Positions 7,947 through 15,597 of a DNA stretch of 64,000 nt are shown piece by piece (the first letter of the stretch is position 1; each line of letters opens with the position of its first letter). Position numbers and translations under genes: made by a program. The stretch covers positions 124,001 through 188,000 of the forward strand of contig JAFWNM010000028.1 of assembly GCA_017510335.1 (NCBI GenBank), given 5' to 3'. A model generated the notes under the pieces. That model ran no database searches. It was not told where the DNA came from and was given only the letters and a program-made list of their open reading frames with translations. The DNA comes from Paracoccaceae bacterium (GTDB lineage: Bacteria > Pseudomonadota > Alphaproteobacteria > Rhodobacterales > Rhodobacteraceae).

Positions 7947-9395
7947 ATGTTGGATATTCGCCCTGTCATTCACCTTGTCGGACTGCTGACATTTGCGCTT
8001 GGCGCAATCATGTTGCTGCCGCTTGCGCTGGATTGGCAGGTGGGCAACGATAACTGGCAGGGCTTCGCGCAGGCGTCCTTTCTGACATGTCTTATCGGGG
8101 CGGTTGCCACACTCAGCACGCGTTCGGCGCTGGATCAGGGGTTGGGGCGGCGGCAATCCTTCTTGATGACCGCCAGTGTCTGGGCGGTTTTGCCCGCTTT
8201 TGGCGCCTTGCCTTTCCTGTTCGGGGCCCCGAACCAAAGCCTGACACATGCCTATTTCGAAGCAATGTCGGGCATGACCACCACGGGCACCACAGTGTTT
8301 GTCGGGCTGGATGCAATGCCGCCCGGTGTGCTGCTGTGGCGGTCCATCCTGCAATGGCTTGGGGGCTTGGGGATCATCGTTGTCGCGCTGGTATTTCTGC
8401 CCATATTGCGCGTGGGCGGCATGCAGCATTTCCAGTCCGAGGCCTTCGACACGATGGGCAAGGTCATGCCGCGCGTCTATGACATATCGGCGGCGCTGCT
8501 GCAGGTCTATCTGGGCCTGACAGTGCTGGCGATCCTGGCCTATATGGCGTTTGGCATGTCGGGGTTTGATGCGCTGAACCATGGTTTGACCACGATTGCG
8601 ACAGGCGGGTTTTCCACGCGTGATGCGTCCTTTGCGGCGTTTGCGGGGCCGTTGGAATATGTCAGTGCCGTGTTCATGGTGCTGGCGGGCCTGCCGTTCA
8701 TACGGTTCATCCAGTTGATGGGCGGGTCGGTGCGGGCCATCTGGAACGATGTGCAGGTGCGCGCCTTTCTGCGCTGGGTGTGCTATGCGGTTGGGGCGGT
8801 CGTTGCCTACCGGCTGGCCACAACGGATGCGGGCGTGCTGGATGTGCTGCGCGGCACCTTGTTCAATGTGGTCACGCTGTTCACCGGAACCGGATATGGC
8901 AGCGAAGATGTTTCCGCCTGGGGGGATTTTCCGCTGCTGGTGGTCATGCTGGTTGGGTTCATCGGGGCCTGCACCGCGTCTACGGGCTGTTCGATAAAGG
9001 TGTTCCGGTTCCTTGTTTTGTTTGAATCGATCAAGATGCGGATGCGCCAGCTTGGCAGCCCCCGTCGTGTTATGGCCATCAAGCTGGGTGGCAAGCGGCT
9101 GGAGCAGGATGTCATCAATTCCGTGATCGTGATGTTCACCGCATTTGCAGGAATTTTCCTGCTTCTGGCCACAGCGCTTGCGCTGACTGGTCTGGAAACG
9201 CGCACGGCGCTGACCGCCGCCTGGACGGCGATTTGCAATATCGGCCCTGTTTTCGGGCCGGAAGTCGGGGCAACCGGCGCAGTTGACGGCTTTTCCGAAG
9301 CGGCGAAATGGCTGATGATTTTGGGCATGTATCTGGGCCGGCTGGAAGTGCTGGCGGTGCTGGTGCTGCTGCTGCCGCGCTTCTGGCGCGCGTAA
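7947..9395 (+). CDS. trkH: Potassium uptake transporter subunit TrkH
   Basis: 482 residues, hydrophobic throughout, with the four pore-loop repeats of the Trk/Ktr superfamily: GMTTTGTTVF, LTTIATGGFSTRD, TLFTGTGYGSED and ICNIGPVFGPEVG. Each carries the selectivity-filter glycine. TrkH forms the inner-membrane pore and needs the NAD-binding TrkA, which is not in the window. It starts 31 bp after pfkB in the same direction, so co-transcription is possible. Confidence 0.93.
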   Translation: MLDIRPVIHLVGLLTFALGAIMLLPLALDWQVGNDNWQGFAQASFLTCLIGAVATLSTRSALDQGLGRRQSFLMTASVWAVLPAFGALPFLFGAPNQSLTHAYFEAMSGMTTTGTTVFVGLDAMPPGVLLWRSILQWLGGLGIIVVALVFLPILRVGGMQHFQSEAFDTMGKVMPRVYDISAALLQVYLGLTVLAILAYMAFGMSGFDALNHGLTTIATGGFSTRDASFAAFAGPLEYVSAVFMVLAGLPFIRFIQLMGGSVRAIWNDVQVRAFLRWVCYAVGAVVAYRLATTDAGVLDVLRGTLFNVVTLFTGTGYGSEDVSAWGDFPLLVVMLVGFIGACTASTGCSIKVFRFLVLFESIKMRMRQLGSPRRVMAIKLGGKRLEQDVINSVIVMFTAFAGIFLLLATALALTGLETRTALTAAWTAICNIGPVFGPEVGATGAVDGFSEAAKWLMILGMYLGRLEVLAVLVLLLPRFWRA

Positions 9396-9512
9396 GGGCG
9401 TCCAGAAACAATGGCTGTCCTGGCCGGAAAACGCGCGCCGATCCGGGCGCGATTATAGTGTTTGGGTGTTTGGTCCCGCCTTCTGGTCCGGGCTGGGCCG
9501 GGGGGGGTATTT

Positions 9513-9534
9513 GGATATTTTTGCCAGAATGAAA
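9513..9534 (+). repeat. Short dispersed repeat GGATATTTTTGCCAGAATGA
   Basis: This 22-bp motif recurs at 22882-22904 (one variant) and, inverted, at 42069-42091. All three copies are downstream of genes in non-coding gaps, and the first two follow G-rich runs. Nothing else is recognisable in the 231-bp gap between trkH and the next, convergent gene. Confidence 0.55.
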
Positions 9535-9626
9535 GCAACAGGGAACGCTTGAAATGGACCCTGTTGCGGCCGGAAGATGGGTGCGCGAAAGGGGACGCCG
9601 GGTTTATGCGTCCCCAAGCTGCAAGA

Positions 9627-11432
9627 TCAGTTCCAGCACGAGACCAGAACCGTCACATCCCCTGAAACCCGTGTCAGGCGTTCTGCTGACATAGGGTTTG
9701 TTTCGCGCGCTGTGCCGATTGCGATGTTGTTTGCGCGCAAGAAGGCGCGGATGGCATCCGAGGGGACGGCAAAGCTGACTTCGGGGGGCAATTGCCGCGC
9801 GTCATCCTGAGGATTGGCAGACAGCAACCCCACAACCGCGCCCGTGGCGCCGAACACAGGCCCGCCCTGATCACCGGGTTGAACGGTTGCGCTGAGGCGG
9901 ATCAGCGCGTCGGACCCGTTCAGGCCGTTGAGGGCCTCGATGCGGCCAAAGGTCAGGACAGGGCGGGTCAGCATATCCTCGAAGGAAAAGCCCGAGATGG
10001 TGATGTCGCTGCCGCGCTGCGGCCCGTCTTGCTGGAACTGCGCAAATGCCAGTGGAACCAGCGGCGTTTCGGGTTTCAACACGGCCAGCCCCAAGGCATT
10101 ATCGCGCGCCACAACGCGCGCGTCATAGGCTTCGTCCAGGGTGATGCGGCCACAATTGGCGACAGCCGCTGCGCTGGTCAGAACTGTGCCATTTGCATCC
10201 ACATAGAACCCCGAACGCGAAAATTCCGGCCGGCGCACGGTCAGGCCCGACAGCAGATCGCCGCGCTGCACAAGGCTGGCAGGTCCGGCGCTTTCGGGCA
10301 ATGTGGTGCCAAATGTGGTGAAGCTGGCCTCCATCATGGGTAGGACGCGGGCCATCTGTGCATCGCGTTCTGGTGTCCAGATAAGAGTATACCCCTTTAT
10401 CTGACCGTTGCGCAGTTGCGCGACAGTGTGGGAACGCAGGCTGTCGCTTTGGCCTGTCAGCAAAAACCCGTTCTGGCGGCGTTCGCGCGTGCCCTCCAGC
10501 GGGACAATGTCCAGGGTTTGCATGATTTCATACAGGCCAAACAGCGTTGCGTTATTTCCGGTCTGGCTGATCAGAAGCGCACGCACACCGCTGTTGTCAT
10601 GTTCGTCGAAATGGGCAAACGGGGTTTCATGACGATCAAAGCGCAGCATTGCCATGGGCAGCTGAATGCTGATGCCCGCATCTTCGTCGCGCCATGTTTC
10701 CATGCCAAGGGCGGAGAGTTCGCCTTGCCAGTCCTGCAGCAGTTGCGCGCGCTGGCGCGTTGTCAGAACGCCGGTTGCGTCAAACCCCTGATCTGCCTGC
10801 CATGCCTGCATGGACCGGCGTGTGCCCGGCCCGATGGCGCCGTCAATTCCCAAGGTGTAAAACCCGAACCATTGCAGCGCTGTTTGCAGCGCCACGCGGT
10901 CGTCGCGTGTCAGCAACCGCTCGGAGGCTTGCGCCTGGCTTAGGGTTTCTTCTGGTTCTGGTGCGGGTTCTGGTGCGGGTTCTGGCTCGGGCGTGATTTC
11001 GGCAAGCGTCACCTCCTCCTCTGGGGGGGGGGCGTCGGGTGTGTCTGCGCCGGCCGGCGGGGGCGGTGTCTGGCGGGGTGCGTCGGCGTCCTGGGGGAAA
11101 ACCTGGGCCAGATAATTCGCGCCATTGCTGACAAAGGCATCAATGGGAATTGTCCCTTCCGCGCGCAACTGGCGGCGCACGGCAAAAGCGTCCGTGTCAC
11201 TTTCAAACGGGCCAACGCTGATGGCATACCAGTCGCTGGGCAGTTGAAACCCGCTGATACTGCCAATGCGCGCATCATAGCTTCGCGCCGCGTCAAGCGC
11301 GACATCCAGATCACGATGGGCTTCTATCTGAACCCAGCGTTGTTCCTGTGCGGATGCGGACCAACTGCCCAATATCGCGGTGACTGACACTGTAGCGGCA
11401 AAATATGCGCAGTTGCGTAATCCTGATACCAT
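9627..11432 (-). CDS. Secreted SPOR / peptidoglycan-binding / trypsin-fold protein lacking the catalytic triad
   Basis: 601 residues. A signal peptide (CAYFAATVSVTAILGSWSASA, cleavage before QEQ) is followed by a SPOR-like repeat (about 35-115), a Pro/Glu-rich linker, a PG_binding_1 domain (about 175-240, YTLGIDGAIGPGTRRSMQ) and a trypsin/HtrA-like domain (about 390-560). In the last, the usual TNxH is TSAA, DLAVL is GLAVL and GDSGGP is GDQGGP, so His, Asp and Ser are all replaced. It is therefore probably a periplasmic envelope-binding pseudoprotease. The ATG at 11432 is preferred because GAAGAAGAAAGG precedes it; 11459 is the alternative. It is divergent from glyQ. Confidence 0.78.
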   Translation of the reverse strand: MVSGLRNCAYFAATVSVTAILGSWSASAQEQRWVQIEAHRDLDVALDAARSYDARIGSISGFQLPSDWYAISVGPFESDTDAFAVRRQLRAEGTIPIDAFVSNGANYLAQVFPQDADAPRQTPPPPAGADTPDAPPPEEEVTLAEITPEPEPAPEPAPEPEETLSQAQASERLLTRDDRVALQTALQWFGFYTLGIDGAIGPGTRRSMQAWQADQGFDATGVLTTRQRAQLLQDWQGELSALGMETWRDEDAGISIQLPMAMLRFDRHETPFAHFDEHDNSGVRALLISQTGNNATLFGLYEIMQTLDIVPLEGTRERRQNGFLLTGQSDSLRSHTVAQLRNGQIKGYTLIWTPERDAQMARVLPMMEASFTTFGTTLPESAGPASLVQRGDLLSGLTVRRPEFSRSGFYVDANGTVLTSAAAVANCGRITLDEAYDARVVARDNALGLAVLKPETPLVPLAFAQFQQDGPQRGSDITISGFSFEDMLTRPVLTFGRIEALNGLNGSDALIRLSATVQPGDQGGPVFGATGAVVGLLSANPQDDARQLPPEVSFAVPSDAIRAFLRANNIAIGTARETNPMSAERLTRVSGDVTVLVSCWN

Positions 11433-11567
11433 TCCAGAAAACCTTTCTTCTTCGTTCATTTCTTCATGTGCTGGCCGCACGCAGGGGTTTAAGCGTTGAC
11501 CCTTGGGCGCAGCTTGCCTATTGAGACGCAGCTTTAAGAGAATGCGCGCGCAAGGCAAGGGGCCGCA

Positions 11568-12509
11568 ATGGTCGAAACCACCGAAAACAGTTCACAAAAG
11601 CCTCAAAGCTTTCAGGAAATTATCCTGCGGCTTCAGAATTACTGGGCGGCGAAGGGGTGCGCGGTGTTGCAGCCCTATGACATGGAAGTGGGCGCAGGCA
11701 CCTTTCACCCGGCCACGACGTTGCGCGCCCTTGGGTCCAGGGCATGGGCTGCGGCCTATGTGCAACCTTCGCGCCGGCCCACAGACGGGCGCTATGGGGA
11801 AAACCCAAACCGTTTGCAGCATTACTACCAGTATCAGGTGATCATCAAACCCAGTCCGCCGGATTTGCAGGACTTGTATCTGGGCAGCCTGCGCGCCATT
11901 GGCATTGACGACAGCCTGCATGACATCCGCTTTGTGGAGGATGACTGGGAATCGCCCACGCTTGGCGCGTGGGGTCTGGGCTGGGAAGTGTGGTGCGACG
12001 GGATGGAAGTGTCGCAATTCACCTATTTCCAGCAGGTTGGCGGGCATGATTGCCGCCCTGTTTCGGGCGAATTGACCTATGGTCTGGAACGGCTGGCCAT
12101 GTATGTGCTGGGTGTCGATCACGTCATGGACATGCCGTTCAACGCCCCCGACGCCCCGATCCCGCTGAAATATGGCGATATCTTCCGCCAGACCGAAGAA
12201 GAATATTCGCGCCACAATTTCCATGCCGCCACCACTGACATGTTGCTGCGCCATTTTGAGGACGCCGAGGCGGAATGCGCGCGCCTGCTGGACCTGGCCC
12301 CTGATGACACCGCCACCGGCAAGCGCATCATCATGGTGCATCCTGCCTATGACCAATGCATCAAGGCCAGCCATCTGTTCAACCTGCTGGACGCGCGCGG
12401 GGTTATTTCCGTGACCGAACGTCAGGCCTATATCGGTCGGGTGCGCGCGCTGGCCAAGCTGTGCGCAGATGCGTTTGTCCAGACCGAAGCGGGCGGGGCT
12501 GTGGCCTGA
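11568..12509 (+). CDS. glyQ: Glycine--tRNA ligase alpha subunit
   Basis: 313 residues of the bacterial two-subunit (alpha2-beta2) class II glycyl-tRNA synthetase. Segments such as [58 protein letters not shown] and [16 protein letters not shown] are the catalytic core that forms glycyl-adenylate. The beta subunit glyS follows, separated only by one small membrane-protein gene that overlaps the glyQ stop by 1 nt. Confidence 0.97.
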   Translation: MVETTENSSQKPQSFQEIILRLQNYWAAKGCAVLQPYDMEVGAGTFHPATTLRALGSRAWAAAYVQPSRRPTDGRYGENPNRLQHYYQYQVIIKPSPPDLQDLYLGSLRAIGIDDSLHDIRFVEDDWESPTLGAWGLGWEVWCDGMEVSQFTYFQQVGGHDCRPVSGELTYGLERLAMYVLGVDHVMDMPFNAPDAPIPLKYGDIFRQTEEEYSRHNFHAATTDMLLRHFEDAEAECARLLDLAPDDTATGKRIIMVHPAYDQCIKASHLFNLLDARGVISVTERQAYIGRVRALAKLCADAFVQTEAGGAVA

Positions 12510-13009
12510 TGGGGCGTTTTCTGGTTGTCCTGCTTTTGCTGAGCACCGCGCTTGCGGGGGTGGGGGTGTGGTATTTTCAGGTATACGCCTTCTATGAGGA
12601 CCTGCCCGCCCAGGGCAGCGTGCAACTGACCCCGATGGGCGCACTTGGGGCGCAGGACTATGCGGTGAATAATTTTGAGGGCATCGATTCCGACAGTTCG
12701 CCCATTCGTTACCGTGCATGTTTCGACATTGACGTAAATGCAGCCGCGCTGACCCCCTATGCCAATGCCACGCCGCTGTTCGCGCCCGACTGGTTTGGCT
12801 GTTTTGACGCCGCCGCCCTGACGCTGGCCCTGGAAAACGGGCAGGCACAGGCGGTCATGGGCGTGTCGAATATCCGCTACGGGGTGGACCGTGTTGTGGC
12901 GCTGATGGATGGGCGCGGCTATTCATGGCAACAGATCAACCCTTGTGGCCTGGCCCATTTTGATGGCGATCCGGTCCCGCCCGGTTGCCCACCCCCACCT
13001 GAACGCTGA
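12509..13009 (+). CDS. Small membrane-anchored protein conserved between glyQ and glyS (DUF6446-like)
   Basis: 166 residues. A single N-terminal membrane segment or uncleaved signal (FLVVLLLLSTALAGVGVWYF, residues 4-23) precedes a periplasmic domain with paired cysteines (RACFDI, FGCFDAA, NPCGLAHF) and a proline-rich C terminus. Its ATG overlaps the glyQ stop (TGATG), so it is translationally coupled to glyQ. From memory this is the DUF6446 position in Rhodobacterales. No function is known to me; older annotations as a histidine kinase are not supported by this sequence. Confidence 0.8.
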   Translation: MGRFLVVLLLLSTALAGVGVWYFQVYAFYEDLPAQGSVQLTPMGALGAQDYAVNNFEGIDSDSSPIRYRACFDIDVNAAALTPYANATPLFAPDWFGCFDAAALTLALENGQAQAVMGVSNIRYGVDRVVALMDGRGYSWQQINPCGLAHFDGDPVPPGCPPPPER

Positions 13010-13019
13010 AAGACATATC

Positions 13020-15248
13020 ATGGCTGACCTTCTGATCGAGCTGTTCTCCGAGGAAATTCCGGCGCGCATGCAGGCAGGTGCCTGCGACGCGCTCAAGCGG
13101 ATGATGACGGATGGGCTGGTTGAACGCGGCCTGACCTATGCGGATGCGCAGGCCTTTGCCACCCCGCGCAGGCTGGCGCTGGCCGTGCACGGCCTGACCG
13201 ACCACAGCCCCACCACGCGCGAGGAACGCCGCGGGCCGAAAGTTGGCGCCCCCGAGAAGGCAATCGAGGGGTTCTTGCGGTCAACCGGGCTGCGGCTGGA
13301 AGATCTGGAAACCCGCGACGACAAGAAGGGGCAGGTCTATATCGCGCATGTCGTGACCGAAGGGCGCGCGGCAAGTGCCATCGTGGCCGAAGTTCTGGAG
13401 CAGACGATCCGCAATTTCCCATGGCCCAAATCCATGCGTTGGGGCGCGGGCAATCTGCGCTGGGTGCGGCCCTTGCATTCGATCCTGTGCATTTTGAGCA
13501 ATGATGCGGGCGCGGAAGTTGTGCCGCTGGATGTGGATGGGATTGTGTCGGGCGAGCGCACGCGCGGGCACCGCTTCATGGCGCCGGATGAATTTTCTGT
13601 TGTGAATTTCGATGATTACGCCGCGAAGTTAAAGCGCGCCAAGGTCATTCTGGACCCTGTGGAACGCGCTGACCATATCTGGAATGACGCCAGCCAGATG
13701 GCCTTTGCGGCAGGGCTGGAGCTGGTTGAAGATCGGGGCTTGCTGACTGAGGTGGCGGGGCTGGTCGAATGGCCGGTGGTGCTGATGGGGCGCATTGACG
13801 CGCAATTCCTGGGCCTGCCGCCGGAAGTGCTGCAAACATCGATGAAGGAACACCAGAAGTTCTTTTCGCTGCGCGACCCGAAATCGGGGCAGATCACCGG
13901 CTTTGTGACGGTGGCCAACCGCGAAACGCTGGACGGTGGCGCGACAATCCTTGCGGGCAACCAGAAGGTGTTGGCGGCGCGATTGTCGGATGCAAAATTC
14001 TTTTGGGACAATGACTTGCGAGCAGTTTCTGATGCAGGGCTTGAAGGGATGGGGGCAGGGCTGACGGCCGTGACCTTCCATAACAAGCTGGGATCGCAAG
14101 CCGACCGCGTGGGCCGCATTGAAGCACTGGCGCGCGAAATTGCGCCGCGGGTGGGGGCCGATGAGGAACTGGCGGCAATGGCGGCGCGCGTGGCCAAGGC
14201 CGATCTGCGGTCGGAAATGGTGGGGGAATTCCCGGAACTTCAAGGGCTTATGGGCAGCTATTACGCCCGCGCGGCAGGGTTGCCCGACGATGTGGCCCGC
14301 GCTTGTCTGGAGCATTACCAACCGCTTGGCCCGTCAGATTCCGTGCCATCGTCGCCCGTTTCAGTGGCCGTGGCTTTGGCGGATAAGATTGATACGCTAA
14401 CAGGGTTCTGGGCGATTGATGAAAAGCCCACGGGGTCGAAAGACCCGTATGCGCTGCGCAGGGCGGCGCTGGGGGTTATTCGGTTGGTGTTGGGGAATGC
14501 GGTGCGGTTCTCATTGTCTGGTTTGCCAGTTCAACGGCATCTGATTGCAACGCTGATCATCTTGAAGGGCTTAGAGTTTCATCGCCGTGGCGAAGAAATC
14601 GCTTCGGATGGATTGCTTAGGCTCCTGTCGGCGGAGGAAATAAAGGAACTCAGCTATAGGCTCGTTGATAGTGATCAAGGCTGGTCTGAAGCTCAGTTGT
14701 TCGAACGAATGGATGAGATCGCTGCAAACCTCCTCGCCTTCTTCCACGACCGCCTCAAGGTCCATCTGCGTGACCAAGGCATTCGCCATGACGTGATCGA
14801 CGCCTGCCTTGCCATGCCCAATAATGACGACCTGACGTTGCTGGTCAAACGGGCCGAGGTGCTGGCGGCGTTTCTGAAAACCAGTGACGGGGAAAACCTG
14901 TTGCAAGGGTTCAAGCGCGCCAACAACATTCTGACGCAGGCCGAAGCCAAGGACGGGGTGGAATACAGCTTCGGGCCGGACCCTAAACTGGCCGAAGATG
15001 GCGCGGAAGCGGCGTTGTTTGTGGCGCTGGACCGCGCAGAAGCGGCCATCACCCCGGCTATTTGGGCTGAGGATTTCGCCAGCGCCATGGGGGCCATGGC
15101 CGACCTGCGCGCGCCGATTGATGCGTTTTTTGATGCGGTGCAAATTAATGCGGACAACCAGATATTGCGGCGCAACCGTCTGAACCTGCTGCACCGCATT
15201 CGCGCCATCTGCCTGCAAGTGGCCGACCTGACGCGGGTGGAAGGGTAG
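13020..15248 (+). CDS. glyS: Glycine--tRNA ligase beta subunit
   Basis: 742 residues, longer than many GlyS proteins. It starts DLLIELFSEEIPARMQAGA; conserved parts include TPRRLALAV, FPWPKSMRWG, SMKEHQKFFSL and FWDNDLR, and the C-terminal anticodon-binding (DALR-like) part includes FLHD-type FFHDRLKVHLRDQGIRHDV. It binds tRNA-Gly together with GlyQ. Residues about 501-573 (bases 14520-14740) have a different codon choice (AGG, ATA, CTC, TCT) and look like a variable insertion in the middle domain. The ATG at 13020 is chosen because the upstream in-frame ATG lies in the preceding gene. Confidence 0.95.
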   Translation: MADLLIELFSEEIPARMQAGACDALKRMMTDGLVERGLTYADAQAFATPRRLALAVHGLTDHSPTTREERRGPKVGAPEKAIEGFLRSTGLRLEDLETRDDKKGQVYIAHVVTEGRAASAIVAEVLEQTIRNFPWPKSMRWGAGNLRWVRPLHSILCILSNDAGAEVVPLDVDGIVSGERTRGHRFMAPDEFSVVNFDDYAAKLKRAKVILDPVERADHIWNDASQMAFAAGLELVEDRGLLTEVAGLVEWPVVLMGRIDAQFLGLPPEVLQTSMKEHQKFFSLRDPKSGQITGFVTVANRETLDGGATILAGNQKVLAARLSDAKFFWDNDLRAVSDAGLEGMGAGLTAVTFHNKLGSQADRVGRIEALAREIAPRVGADEELAAMAARVAKADLRSEMVGEFPELQGLMGSYYARAAGLPDDVARACLEHYQPLGPSDSVPSSPVSVAVALADKIDTLTGFWAIDEKPTGSKDPYALRRAALGVIRLVLGNAVRFSLSGLPVQRHLIATLIILKGLEFHRRGEEIASDGLLRLLSAEEIKELSYRLVDSDQGWSEAQLFERMDEIAANLLAFFHDRLKVHLRDQGIRHDVIDACLAMPNNDDLTLLVKRAEVLAAFLKTSDGENLLQGFKRANNILTQAEAKDGVEYSFGPDPKLAEDGAEAALFVALDRAEAAITPAIWAEDFASAMGAMADLRAPIDAFFDAVQINADNQILRRNRLNLLHRIRAICLQVADLTRVEG

Positions 15249-15267
15249 CATACAGGCTGGTGGTTCT

Positions 15268-15506
15268 GGCCTGAATAGGGCGGGTCGTTTGAATACGCCA
15301 AAAGCGCGGAATCAAGGGCGCAGCCCGCCGCGCCATAGGTGGGCCGTCCCGCGGCCTGCCGATTTGGCCAGCGTGACGCCAGGCCTTGGCTGTCGGAGTA
15401 TGCAGCCTGCATAAACTGCATTCAAATACTGCCGGATCGGCAGACCCCGGCCCACCGATGGCGCGGGCTTTATCCCATCCCGGATGCCCCTCGTTGTGTT
15501 TTGGCC
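15268..15506 (+). repeat. MITE-like intergenic repeat, copy 2 (diverged ends)
   Basis: Same element as 1378-1606 with an interior match around GCGGAATCAAGG, GGGCCGTCCCGCGGCCTGCC and CCGGATCGGCAGACCCCGGC. The ends are worn: the left reads GGCCTGAATAGGGC and the right retains only a terminal TTGGCC. It lies between glyS and the PPDK-like gene, and accounts for most of this 349-bp non-coding gap. Confidence 0.6.
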
Positions 15507-15597
15507 TGACGCGCCTATGCTGCAGGCGGCTGGCAGTAACAAAACCTTGAGTCTGCGTGGCATTGGCCTATGCTGCGGCGCAGCCAGAAGGTGGACT

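Noticed and set aside
11592-12848. 418-aa minus-strand ORF antisense to glyQ and the next gene
   Set aside because: His/Gln/Pro-rich composition typical of an antisense frame in GC-rich DNA; the plus strand encodes clearly conserved proteins.
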